From JBEVJC01 sp040510375 (GTDB taxonomy: Bacteria; Bacteroidota; Bacteroidia; Chitinophagales; Chitinophagaceae), in the NCBI GenBank assembly GCA_040510375.1, contig JBEVJC010000028.1, forward strand, positions 1 through 26,911: 26,911 bases of DNA. The letters are read 5' to 3'. Positions 1 to 9,400 of this stretch are shown in pieces (the first letter of the stretch is position 1; each line of letters begins with the position of its first letter). The position numbers and the translations under genes were made by a program. Under the pieces are notes generated by a model that saw nothing but the letters and a program-made list of their open reading frames with translations, had not been told where the DNA came from and did not search any database.

Positions 1-1512
1 CAGGATGTATCACTTTGGTCGGCTCCGATTTTACAAAGTACCCGTGTTGACGACTGGCGTCCGTCGCTCTGGCATGGTACCAATGATAAACTTTATTTCA
101 CGCGTACCAGTCGCGATTTAAAAAGGATTGATATCTGTGCAGTCGATATCAATACAGGTGCGGTTAAAGCGCTCATTGAAGAAAGGCTCAATACCTATGT
201 CGAGACCAGACGACTTGGCCTGGTGAAAGGTGGCGAGGAATTAATCCAGTGGAGTGAGCGTGATGGTTGGGCGCATTTTTATTTGTATGATGGTTCGGGT
301 AAACTCAGGAACCAGATCAGTTCGGGTCCATTCCATTGTGAAGACATATTGGGGATTGATGAAGTAAAGAGGGTATTGTATTTTACAGCCAATGGCCGGG
401 AACCCAATGAGGATCCGTATTACAGCCATACTTACCGGGTTAATTTTGATGGATCGGATCTGCGTTTGCTCAATAAGGGCGAGTTCGAACATTCGGTGAG
501 TATGAATGACAATGAACGTTTTTTTGTCGATAACTATTCGCGGGTAAACACGGTGCCGGCCTCTGCGCTTTTTAATTCGGAGGGAAAGAAGATCATGGAT
601 CTGGAGAAGGCCGACTTTACATCACTGTTATCATCGGGGTATAAGTTTCCGGAGATTTTTAAAGTGAAGGCCGATGACGGGATCACTGACCTGTATGGGG
701 TGATGTATAAACCTTATAATTTCGACAGTACAAAACAATATCCGGTGGTTGCGTATGTATATCCGGGTCCGCAGACGGAAGCAGTAAACAAAGCATTCAC
801 TCCACCCAATCCACGGACGGACAGGATTGCACAGATCGGCCTGGTAGTGGTAACGGTTGGTAACCGCGGGGGTAATCCGGGTCGTTCCAAATGGTATCAT
901 AACTATGGCTATGGTAATCTGCGTGATTACGGTTTGGCGGATAAAAAAGCGGCCATTGAGCAATTGAGTGACCGTTATTCCTATATTGATATTAACAGGG
1001 TGGGGATCCATGGACATTCCGGTGGTGGTTTCATGAGTACAGCGGCGATGCTGGTCTATCCTGATTTTTTCAAGGTAGCGGTGTCTTCGTCGGGCAATCA
1101 CGATAATAGTATTTATAACCGCTGGTGGAGTGAAAAGCACCATGGGGTACAGGAGCAGATCGGGGAGAAGGGTGATACTTCCTTCATTTATAATATTGAC
1201 AAGAATCCAGACCTGGCGAAGAACCTGAAGGGTCACTTGATGCTAACTACGGGTGATATCGATAACAATGTGCACCCGGCTAATACGACTCGTGTGGCAA
1301 ATGCATTGATCAAGGCGAATAAACGTTTTGACCAGGTGATATTGCCGGGTCAGCGTCATGCATACGGTGATATGTCGGAGTATTTTTTCTATGTGCTGGC
1401 TGATTATTACGCTAAATGGTTGATTGGTGACTTCAATCAACCAGTTGATATTTATGAAATGAACCGCGAGAATCCGCAGTCCGGCGGGGCTGGGAGCAGG
1501 AAAGCGAGATAG
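1..1512 (+). CDS. S9-family peptidase (DPP IV-like prolyl oligopeptidase), 5'-truncated by the window edge
   Basis: The frame is open from base 1, so the beginning of the gene lies outside the window and 503 residues are visible. The first half is beta-propeller-like and holds the WSERDGW..LYLYD motif typical of the DPP IV N-terminal domain. The second half is the alpha/beta-hydrolase domain. Its catalytic triad can be placed: Ser in GHSGGG (codon 1018-1020), Asp in TGDIDNNVH (codon 1255-1257), and His in GQRHAYG (codon 1357-1359). The GGNPGRSKWYHNYGYGNL stretch before the nucleophile is also family-typical. Members of this family cut dipeptides or prolyl bonds from peptides, usually in the periplasm of Bacteroidota; the signal peptide cannot be seen here. 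A terminator follows 20 bases after the stop, so the gene is transcriptionally separate from what follows. An in-frame GTG at 223 is not the start, because conserved propeller sequence continues upstream of it. Confidence 0.93.
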   Translation, partial: QDVSLWSAPILQSTRVDDWRPSLWHGTNDKLYFTRTSRDLKRIDICAVDINTGAVKALIEERLNTYVETRRLGLVKGGEELIQWSERDGWAHFYLYDGSGKLRNQISSGPFHCEDILGIDEVKRVLYFTANGREPNEDPYYSHTYRVNFDGSDLRLLNKGEFEHSVSMNDNERFFVDNYSRVNTVPASALFNSEGKKIMDLEKADFTSLLSSGYKFPEIFKVKADDGITDLYGVMYKPYNFDSTKQYPVVAYVYPGPQTEAVNKAFTPPNPRTDRIAQIGLVVVTVGNRGGNPGRSKWYHNYGYGNLRDYGLADKKAAIEQLSDRYSYIDINRVGIHGHSGGGFMSTAAMLVYPDFFKVAVSSSGNHDNSIYNRWWSEKHHGVQEQIGEKGDTSFIYNIDKNPDLAKNLKGHLMLTTGDIDNNVHPANTTRVANALIKANKRFDQVILPGQRHAYGDMSEYFFYVLADYYAKWLIGDFNQPVDIYEMNRENPQSGGAGSRKAR

Positions 1513-1532
1513 GGTTTGTATTTTAATTGTGG

Positions 1533-1579
1533 CTGCCCGTTTTTAATTCGTTGATGAATTAAAGACGGGCAGTTTTTTT
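1533..1579 (+). terminator. Rho-independent terminator after the S9 peptidase
   Basis: A 17-bp stem (CTGCCCGTTTTTAATTC pairing with GAATTAAAGACGGGCAG, one G-T wobble) with a 6-base loop is followed directly by seven T residues. It begins 20 bases after the peptidase stop codon and isolates the downstream genes. Confidence 0.9.
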
Positions 1580-1694
1580 ATTTGCTGTTGGTATTGCTGT
1601 TCTTTTATTACTTATTTGTCTTTTTTATGATATCAGATTTTTGTTTATTTTATACCCGGTAAATGAATAAGACAACAACGTTTAATGGTTAAAA

Positions 1695-2051
1695 ATGAAC
1701 TCATGGGTCCTGATTGAAGACAAGTATTATTATAATTTGTGGGAACTTTTACACAATTGCGTACCCGAGTTTAAATCTATTTGGGAAAAGGACGAAATCT
1801 ATTTAACAATGGTTGAATTCGGTGAATTCCTGATAACCAATATTGAAAATAATGATATTAGTGGGAAGTGTTTTTATTTTATAAATGAAGCTATAGAAAA
1901 CGGAGGATATAAAACAGAGGATGTGATAGTAATAGGGGTGTTCCATCGACTATACGATGATCCTGGTTATATTCAAAAGGCGAGGTTGGTTTTGTCAACA
2001 AAGGCGTTAGCTGTTTTCGATAAGGGAGATGGCTTAAGAATTAATGTATGA
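1695..2051 (+). CDS. Small cytosolic protein of unknown function, possible orphan immunity-type protein
   Basis: This encodes 118 acidic residues with no signal peptide or membrane segment. The motif FINEAIENGGYKTEDVIVIGVF, followed by a short Asp-rich stretch and a C-terminal strand-helix, recalls small immunity-type proteins found beside polymorphic toxins (DUF7674-like). That resemblance is from memory and is weak. No clear Shine-Dalgarno sequence is present; the start is preceded by TTAAAA, as is common in Bacteroidota. The stop overlaps the start of the following lipoprotein gene by four bases (ATGA), so the two are almost certainly translated together. The pair is clearly more AT-rich than the peptidase before it (19 G+C of 60 in the row at 1861), consistent with acquired DNA. 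Function is not known. Confidence 0.6.
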   Translation: MNSWVLIEDKYYYNLWELLHNCVPEFKSIWEKDEIYLTMVEFGEFLITNIENNDISGKCFYFINEAIENGGYKTEDVIVIGVFHRLYDDPGYIQKARLVLSTKALAVFDKGDGLRINV

Positions 2052-2506
2052 GTAAAAAACTATGTTATAGCATTCTTCAGGTGTTTGCATTGGCTATATT
2101 ATCCTGTAATGGGATAAGTGGCGAATATTCATTAGGCAATCATCTTTCATTATGGGATAATGAGAAAAAAGAAGAAAAGGTTATTGTTTATTGTGAAGGA
2201 GATTGCTACGGTGGTATTTATGTTGTTCCAAGTTATGAAAGGCATTATGATAGTAGCAAACAGCACTACGCCGAGTATATTGACGAAGTTACATTTGATA
2301 AAAAATGGGTTCTGGCTAAAACCGTTCAGATGACAGAGAACAAAGAGAACTATTATATTATCAATAAGGGCTTTAACATTGAGAACTTAGATTGTGCGAA
2401 AGCAAACTGTGATAGCATTCTTCAAAGCCATGTTATAGGACCTTTAAGCATAACGGAGTTTAAAAATAAATTACAAGTCTTGAGCATAGGGTTAGATTTC
2501 AAATGA
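2048..2506 (+). CDS. Small lipoprotein, DUF3997-like
   Basis: This encodes 152 residues. The N-terminus MSKKL plus a hydrophobic stretch ending LAILSC-N is a good type II (lipoprotein) signal with Cys as the lipidated residue, so the mature protein should be membrane-anchored on the periplasmic side. After the Cys come GEYSLGNHLSLWD and two short Cys-containing motifs (CEGDCYGG and DCAKANCD). The SG-Y-LGN opening resembles DUF3997 proteins, small lipoproteins of unknown function; this family call is from memory. The start overlaps the stop of the upstream gene in an ATGA, giving translational coupling. No gene follows for 548 bases. The pair may be a leftover immunity or stress module beside the Rhs locus, but nothing in the sequence proves it. 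Confidence 0.65.
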   Translation: MSKKLCYSILQVFALAILSCNGISGEYSLGNHLSLWDNEKKEEKVIVYCEGDCYGGIYVVPSYERHYDSSKQHYAEYIDEVTFDKKWVLAKTVQMTENKENYYIINKGFNIENLDCAKANCDSILQSHVIGPLSITEFKNKLQVLSIGLDFK

Positions 2507-2956
2507 CAGAAGCCACCTGGATGGTGTCACAAAACGTGATACCATTTAATACTATTTTGATCAACGAGTCGCTGGATCAGGGATGGGCAAGCCCGCAGTT
2601 CGGACATTCATAATCACCATAATCAACAAGCGTTATCGATTTGTCGTCTGGTCCCTTTGTATGGTCTCCGTACAATGGGTTTTTTTATCGATAATTATTT
2701 TCAGGGAAGTATTTGTACGTGGTAGCTTTTGCACTGCGTGTAAAATTGATAAGTGTATTTGCTTAAATGAAATTATTTTTTCTTTTCTTATTCATTTTTT
2801 TTTAAAATTATTTTGAAGATTCATAATTAACCTGCAATTTTATCTCACCACCGTATTTGCAACTCACCATTGCAGATCATTAAACCAACTAACAAATTCA
2901 CCCCATGACCTTCTCCAACCACCAACCGCGTTCATTAGTTTTATTGTCCCCTACGC

Positions 2957-2972
2957 CACTATTTCGATAGTG
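2957..2972. repeat. Small hairpin with TTCG loop
   Basis: CACTAT-TTCG-ATAGTG is a perfect 6-bp stem with a four-base loop, about 80 bases ahead of the operon's first start codon. No T-run follows, so it is not a terminator. It may be part of a leader structure, or chance. Confidence 0.3.
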
Positions 2973-3011
2973 TGAATCCCTGTTAACTTATTGTTGAATG
3001 TCGCTGACTCT

Positions 3012-3027
3012 TTGATCAAATGATCAA
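3012..3027. promoter_or_regulatory. Perfect inverted repeat, possible operator
   Basis: TTGATCA-AA-TGATCAA is a perfect 7-bp inverted repeat with a 2-base spacer, centred about 35 bases ahead of the GTG start of the first gene of the Rhs operon. Size and position suit a dimeric repressor or activator site. No matching regulator gene is in the window, so the function is inferred from position only. Confidence 0.3.
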
Positions 3028-3054
3028 TGAAGGCTTGCGGGTAATTATATTATC

Positions 3055-5250
3055 GTGCGCGTAATTTTCCAATTTAAATTTATTTTCACTGCTTCGTTGC
3101 TGCTGGCAATGGTGAATGTCATTGCCCAGAAGGAGCCAGGAGACTCACTTACAGAGAAAGAAGATTCAATTTGGTTGCTTGAAATGATTAATCCTCTCGC
3201 ATCATTCAATGTACCGGATGCTAATGCAGATTCTATACTAAAACGGCTCAAAAAATTTCCAAAATTTCAGACCGACTCCATACAATTGAAAAAAAACTGG
3301 CTGGAACTTCAACATGGTTATGTCCAGTATAACATGAACTTCAGGTCAAGAATTGATACTCCCTATGCAGAGAATGATATTGTTCAGCATACCGCTTCTG
3401 GCAATTTTCAATTTCTGGTTAATAATGCGATCCCGATAAACGTATTGTATTTTGAACGGCAGAGTAATTCCGCCTTGTTCCGCGATTTTAGGGATTTGAC
3501 AGTTTCTGTTAACGGACCTGAATTGCAACGAATTCGGATGGGTCGCATAAAAAACGACATAGACAAAAAGGTCAGGGAACTACAGGATAATAAATTAGCG
3601 GAGCAGATGAATGATGCACAGCTCAAAACATACAATCTGAAACAGATTCTGAATTCTCCGGATATTATCGGTAAACTGATAAAGTGCAAGGAGAAGGTAA
3701 TGTTTATTGATGAGCGTAAGGAGCCATCGCGTTATAAGGACTCCGTGAAATCCGCTGCCGCGAGGTTCATAAAATTATATGAGGATAAAGAATCAGAGTT
3801 GAAACAATTGCTGGTTCGTGCAGATTCAATCAAACAGAAATACCTGGCTACAGCGAAGACAATTCAGTCGTTGAAAAAAATGAGTTCGCCACAACTGCTG
3901 ACTACGAAGGGTACCCGCGTGGTGGAAGATTCTTTGCGCAAAATGGGCGTACTCCCTGACGAATTATCTAAATATAACCGTCTTCTGAATTCTATCAAGA
4001 GTCTGTCAGTCGGCAGAACGTCACCTGATATAAGTCCGCTTTCGGTGAAACACATTAATGTAAAGGGTCTTAATGCTGAGTTTGAAAACGATCGCTACTA
4101 TCTTGCTGTAACTGCCGGTTTTGTTGATTTCAGGCTTCGTGAATTCATCCAGAGAAATTCCCCCCAGCCAGCACAATTCATTTATGCGGCCAGAGGTGGG
4201 TTAGGTCGGAAAGATGGAACACATATTTACGTAACCGTTTTCAACGGACAAAGGCAGGTTTATTCATTTAATAAACCTGCGGTAAATATTACTGGAACCA
4301 CTCTTGAGGTTCAGCATGTTATTAAAAAGAGGCATCGGATAAAGGCGGAAATCGCCCAATCTTCAGCACCTTCAGCCATTATCTCTGGCGCACCGGCAGG
4401 TGATTATAAATTTAATATTTCCAATAAAAGCGGCAGGGCATACAACGTTCAGTGGAATTCGTTTTTCCCAAAATTGCAGTCGCGATTCGATGCCAGTTTT
4501 CAGCACAATGGTTTCAACTTTGTTGCGTTTAACAGTTATCGCGCAAATGCTGCATCCAAGTCATGGAACATTAAATATGAGCAGTTATTATTTGGCAGAC
4601 AACTTCGAATGTCTGCTTCCCTACGAAAAAACGATTTCGAAAATCCTTATATTCTCCAACGTTATTCCAGTAATACTGTCTTTAAAACTTTGCAAGCGTC
4701 GTTTCGCAGGAAAAGCTGGCCGACCCTCACCCTGGCCTATATTCCATCGTCTCAGTACACTGTAGTTGATAGCCAGATTTATGAGACCAGGTTCCAGACA
4801 GTTTCTGCTACAGGGAGTCACCAGTATAAATTAGGAACCGCGGGTGCCAATACCCAGTTCTTCTATAGCAAATTTCTCAACTCTGCTTCTGACACCGGAT
4901 TTGTTTATGCCAATGCCAACCATTTCTCTTTCTACCAGCAAATTAATTATAACCTCCATTTCCAGACTCTTACGGTCACCTATACAAAAAGTCCTCAGTT
5001 TTCTTTATTGGTTACCCAGGGGGGATTTGGAACGCGCATTATCAGGGGTGTTGAAGCCGAACTTGGATTTAAGGTAAATGTGATAAATCAGATGAATTCA
5101 AAAATAGGCTTGTACTGCAGAGGCAGGATCAACCTGCCGTCAATCGGAGATTTTAATTTATGGTATGAAGACTTCTATCTGCCAGGTACCGGAGCCGACC
5201 TTTTTAAAAACAGGCAGATGAATATTGGATATACACGTCGTATTAAATAA
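3055..5250 (+). CDS. Exported coiled-coil plus beta-rich protein, probable outer-membrane component of the Rhs locus
   Basis: This encodes 731 residues. The start is a GTG; the frame is closed by a TGA at 3028-3030, and the GTG gives a textbook Sec signal (basic MRVIFQFKF, then a hydrophobic run ending NVIAQ). The next ATG (3109) would lose the signal. Three parts are seen: a short N-terminal region; a charged helical, coiled-coil-prone region at about residues 165-300; and a long beta-rich region from about 330 to the end with alternating hydrophobic and aromatic residues, closing in MNIGYTRRIK much as outer-membrane barrels close. I do not recognise a named family. It is the first gene of the six-gene unit, five bases ahead of the next, so it may anchor or export the giant proteins encoded downstream. 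That role is inferred from context and shape. A periplasmic beta-sandwich protein is the alternative. Confidence 0.75.
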   Translation: MRVIFQFKFIFTASLLLAMVNVIAQKEPGDSLTEKEDSIWLLEMINPLASFNVPDANADSILKRLKKFPKFQTDSIQLKKNWLELQHGYVQYNMNFRSRIDTPYAENDIVQHTASGNFQFLVNNAIPINVLYFERQSNSALFRDFRDLTVSVNGPELQRIRMGRIKNDIDKKVRELQDNKLAEQMNDAQLKTYNLKQILNSPDIIGKLIKCKEKVMFIDERKEPSRYKDSVKSAAARFIKLYEDKESELKQLLVRADSIKQKYLATAKTIQSLKKMSSPQLLTTKGTRVVEDSLRKMGVLPDELSKYNRLLNSIKSLSVGRTSPDISPLSVKHINVKGLNAEFENDRYYLAVTAGFVDFRLREFIQRNSPQPAQFIYAARGGLGRKDGTHIYVTVFNGQRQVYSFNKPAVNITGTTLEVQHVIKKRHRIKAEIAQSSAPSAIISGAPAGDYKFNISNKSGRAYNVQWNSFFPKLQSRFDASFQHNGFNFVAFNSYRANAASKSWNIKYEQLLFGRQLRMSASLRKNDFENPYILQRYSSNTVFKTLQASFRRKSWPTLTLAYIPSSQYTVVDSQIYETRFQTVSATGSHQYKLGTAGANTQFFYSKFLNSASDTGFVYANANHFSFYQQINYNLHFQTLTVTYTKSPQFSLLVTQGGFGTRIIRGVEAELGFKVNVINQMNSKIGLYCRGRINLPSIGDFNLWYEDFYLPGTGADLFKNRQMNIGYTRRIK

Positions 5251-5255
5251 AATGT

Positions 5256-6383
5256 ATGGTAAAAAAGTTTCTTACACTTTTATTAAGTTGCTGGGCTTTC
5301 CAGGGTAGTTCTCAGGTAACGGTGTCACTACAGTTGCCGCCAGCAGGGTTACTATTGAAGAGTCAGTTGTGGAACATGATTGCCACAAACGCTTCTGCAA
5401 GTGGTAACTGGGTTCATATAGAACTGCTTTTATCAGGCATTGCAGGCAATGAACCCGTTTTAAGTGCTACATCTGCAACGTTCCTGCTACCTCCCGGAAG
5501 CCAACAGTTGCAGGTTAGTAATTTATCACCGATCCAATATGTTACGATTGATCCTTCTTACCAGGCGGTGGCAACCGGGGAGTTCTTGCCAGTTGGTCAA
5601 TTTCTGGCCTGTTACAGTGTTGTAGTTCACGGGGGCGATGCGATTGAAAGGATTTGGGAGGAGTGTGAATTAATTGAGGTTGAACCATTAAGTCCGGTAC
5701 AGCTCCTTTATCCCTACAATCAGACTGCTGTAGAAACATTGGTTCCCACGTTTAACTGGATACCTCCCTCTCCGTTATCGCTTTTTTCAAATCTCTTTTA
5801 TGAAATTGAAGTAGTAGAGATATTGCCCGGACAAACTGAGAGCGATGCCATCCAGCAAAATATTCCCATTTTTTCAGTGTCTTCACTTGCAACGCCTTTT
5901 TATCCTTATCCGGCCTCGGCTCCTTCGCTTGAATATGGAAAGAACTATGCCTGGAGGGTTACTGTGAAAAACGGAATATCTCCTGTCTCGCTTTCTGAAG
6001 TATGGGCATTTACGCCTAAGCAGTTTAACGAACGCGACAGCACAATTTCGATGGTCGCTCCTTTCGCTAAACTCCGGAAAGATGATCTGATGGCATATGG
6101 AATAGCATTGGGAAATCTGCGATTCGACTATTTTAACGAGACCGCTGACACTGTGTGGAATTTAAAAGTGCTCGACATTACGCAAGCCAAAAATTCGGTT
6201 ATTAATCTGCCAATGGATTCCATTCCACTAAAACGTGGTCAGAATCTTATAACTATTTCACTTGAACCACTTGGTTTTGTGGACAAGCATATTTATCTGC
6301 TGGAAATCGCCAATTCACGGAATGAGGTCTGGCGACTTCGCTTTGAGTATCGGAAAAATGAAGAAACATCAATAGAATTTTAG
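5256..6383 (+). CDS. Exported FN3-like domain protein
   Basis: This encodes 375 residues. MVKKFLTLLLSCWAFQGSSQ is a Sec signal; the Cys in LLSC could also be read as a weak lipobox, but Trp after it is unusual for a lipoprotein. Residues about 147-250 look like a fibronectin type III-like sandwich: the motifs LLYPYNQTAVETLVPTFNW and YGKNYAWRVTVKNG mark its first and penultimate strands. The remainder is beta-rich, without catalytic motifs. The start at 5256 is preferred over an out-of-frame ATG at 5252. The gene begins five bases after the previous stop and ends 19 bases before the giant TcB-like gene, so it belongs to the same transcript. A structural or adaptor role at the cell surface is likely from fold and context, but no specific partner can be read from the sequence. 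Confidence 0.78.
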   Translation: MVKKFLTLLLSCWAFQGSSQVTVSLQLPPAGLLLKSQLWNMIATNASASGNWVHIELLLSGIAGNEPVLSATSATFLLPPGSQQLQVSNLSPIQYVTIDPSYQAVATGEFLPVGQFLACYSVVVHGGDAIERIWEECELIEVEPLSPVQLLYPYNQTAVETLVPTFNWIPPSPLSLFSNLFYEIEVVEILPGQTESDAIQQNIPIFSVSSLATPFYPYPASAPSLEYGKNYAWRVTVKNGISPVSLSEVWAFTPKQFNERDSTISMVAPFAKLRKDDLMAYGIALGNLRFDYFNETADTVWNLKVLDITQAKNSVINLPMDSIPLKRGQNLITISLEPLGFVDKHIYLLEIANSRNEVWRLRFEYRKNEETSIEF

Positions 6384-6402
6384 TTAAAGCCAATCATAAC
6401 TT

Positions 6403-9400
6403 ATGATCCACGCGCTGTCTCAGAGAGGTAAACTTGTTGCCATCTTCCTGTTTGGTATTTTTTATTCGGACTTTGCCCTGGCTATTGCGATTCACCGTCG
6501 TTATCAGCCGAATGATTTCCCGGCATCACAAAATATCGGATCTGGCATTTTAAATCATGATGCAATACAAGGAATCCCGAAATCATTAAATCGATCACAA
6601 CTTGAAAATGTAAAGGAAAAATCCGGACCTGATTTTAAATCCGACTTGCCTAAGGAGGATGTGGGCGGACCCGATCAGCCGGAAATGAGTTCTTTTTCCA
6701 GCGTGAATGCATCAAATATGGTTGACCTCTTCTCGGGTGACTTCTCATATAATGTCCCATTGATGGATGTTGGAGGATATCCCGTTAACATCCATTATTC
6801 CAGCGGCGTGTCGATGGATCAGGAAGCGAGTTGGGTTGGACTGGGATGGAATATCAATCCTGGTACGATCAGCAGAAGCCTGAGGGGTCTACCGGACGAT
6901 TTTAATGGCAACGACTCTATTACTAAAATCCAAAGCATTAAGGAGAACAGAACCGTTGGTGGAAAGGTTTCTGCGGGGCTTGAACTTTTCGGAGGTCCAA
7001 TGAATCTGAACATTGATCTTGGAGCTTTTCACAATTCGTATAATGGCTGGGGAGTTGAAACAGGGATTAACGCATCCATTAATTCAGGTAATACGGCAAG
7101 CGGATCTCTCACAGGATCACTTGGTATTTCCAACAACTCGCAAACCGGGCTCGACGTATCACCATCCCTGTCGATGAAATTTGGGAGTGAAAACAGCAAA
7201 TTTAATGGCACATCAACTATTGGAAGCAATTATAATAGCCGGGCGGGAATTTCCGGGCTTCAACTTAGCACAACGGTAAGGAAGACAAATGGCTATTCAT
7301 TCAAGACCTCTAAGGAAAGATCCGGAGGAGTTGGCCTCGGAGGTTCTCATAGTTCATTTATTTCATTCGCAACATCAACTTTTGTCCCGACGATTACGAT
7401 GCCGATGACCAGCACACAGCTGATTTTTAGCGGAAAACTTGGAGGTGAACTTTTCGGTGCCTTCACCAATATATCAGTGGAAGGTTATGTGTCCCGCCAA
7501 AAAATTGAGGATCAAAATAAGGAACAACGGGTGCCCGCATACGGTTACCTGCATCTTAGTAAGGCGTCTCCCGGTAAGGTATTACTGGATTTTAACAGGG
7601 AAAAGGATATTGCTTTTAATGAAAAGGTTACTCCAAATATTGCGCTTCCACAATATACATACGACGCTTTCTCGATTTCCGGTGAAGGCACAGGCGGAAT
7701 GTTTCGTCCTTATCGCGGCGATGTGGGTTACATTTATGACCATTCAGTCCGTACAGAAAGTAAGACTGATAAAGCTTCGGGTGACTATGGTTTCGGCAAG
7801 ATATTTCACGGCGGTGTTGACATTAGCAATACCTCGGCAAATACCGAAAGCAGTGCGTGGCTGGATCAGAATAATATTTTAAAAAATATCAGGTTCTCAA
7901 AATCTGATTCTACTTTCGAAGAAGTCTATTTCAGAAATCCAGGGGAGAAGTCTATTAATTCATCTTCGTTTTATAAAAACCTAGGAGGCGATTCGCTGAT
8001 TCGTGTTCGTTTGGCGGGGAAAGGAAACTATATTCATTCAGAATCGGCATTCGAAACTTTCAGCCAGGCCACGCCTGCAGGTATAATCCCTGTAACAAAA
8101 CCACTGTACAAAGACTCTCGGGATAAGCGCGGCCAGGTTATTTCATATCTTAATGCGTTTGACGCATCCAGATACGGTTTAGATAAAGTCATCAGGTCAT
8201 TCAAACAAGGTTTGAACCCAGTCCTCGCTTGTGAAAATGCTTACGATGAGATTCCGCGAGTCCAGGGAGTTGTTCGGAAAGCACATCATATTTCACAAAT
8301 TTCCGTACTGAATCCCGATGGGAGGCGATATGTCTACGGCTTACCTGTTTACAATGTAGATCAGCGTGATGTAGTTTTTTCAATAAGTGCAAGTACAAAT
8401 CAAGCTGATAACGATCGGGGTGTTGCCGGTTATGATCCTTCGTCAGATAATTCCACTGGTAATAATAAAGGGAAGGATAACTATTTCAATTCGGAACGGA
8501 CACCTGCCTACGCCCACTCATTTTTACTGACAGGCCTGCTTTCGGCGGATTATGTCGACGTTACTGAAGATGGAATTACCGAAGACGATTTAGGTGATGG
8601 TGTGAAGTTCAACTATACACAGGCTTTCGGCCCGTCAAACGACTATTACCACTGGCGAACACCGGGTGAAATAAATAAGGCCAACTACAATGAGGGATTA
8701 AAGTCATATAACCGTGACGACAAGGGTACATATATGATCGGTAAGAAAGAGGTGTGGTACCTGCATTCACTGGAGTCCAAGACTATGATTGCAACTTTCA
8801 ACGTAAGTGAGCGGAGGGACGCGATGTCAAATCTGAGTGAAAACGGTGGATTGGATGAGAATAAACGCCTGAAAAAACTGGATAGTATCCAATTATTTGT
8901 TAAGGCAGATCTGTTGAAAAATGGAGCCAATGCGCGACCTGTAAAAACGGTACACTTTGAATATAACTATGAGCTTTGTAAAAATATAATTGGTAAACCG
9001 GATTCAGGAAAGCTCACGTTAAAGAAAATCTGGTTCTCTTATAATGGTAACCGGAAGGGCCGGTTAAATCCTTACAACTTCACTTATAAGGGCGTTAATC
9101 CAGACTACAATCCCGGAGCATATGACCGTTGGGGCAACTATAAAAATCCAGCTGATAACCCTGGCGGTACTACAAAATTCAATAATCGTGATTTTCCCTA
9201 TGCTATCCAGGATTCAGTTAAATCTGCAAATTATTCGGCCGCATGGTTACTTACAGATATCAGGCTTCCCAGTGGAGGAGCATTACAGGTAACATATGAG
9301 GGAGACGATTATGCTTTCGTTCAGGATAAGAGAGCATCCCAGATGTTTGAAATCCTTGGATTCGGTTATAACAAAACTGATAATCCAGATAACCGGCTTT

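Larger units (their letters stand above)
2507..3054 (+). other. Gene-poor 548-base stretch before the Rhs operon
   Basis: No convincing gene is seen on either strand. A 30-codon open frame at 2521-2613 and a 77-codon frame at 2583-2816 have no recognisable motifs and could be decayed coding DNA. The second is very rich in Phe, Ile and Leu, as expected of translated AT-rich spacer. The end nearest the operon (about 2957-3030) holds a small hairpin and a perfect inverted repeat. The promoter of the six-gene unit should lie here, but no good match to the Bacteroidota TTTG / TAnnTTTG promoter was found by eye. Confidence 0.5.

Noticed and set aside
631..1236. Long antisense open frame inside the peptidase, and similar antisense frames in the giant genes
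   Set aside because: They lie opposite strongly conserved coding sequence, lack recognisable motifs and have unnatural compositions; they are shadows.
223..1512. S9 peptidase starting at the in-frame GTG at 223
   Set aside because: The same frame is open and reads peptidase-like sequence from base 1, so 223 is internal and the true start is outside the window.
1615..1643. Bacteroidota-type promoter ahead of the 1695 gene (TTTG and GATTTTTG)
   Set aside because: The -7 element has a mismatch in the key TA and the spacing is 17 rather than about 19-21 bases, so it is not supported well enough to list.
2583..2816. 77-codon open frame in the spacer before the Rhs operon
   Set aside because: The translation is low-complexity and dominated by Phe, Ile, Leu and Val from AT-rich DNA, with no motif, no plausible start context and no neighbour coupling.
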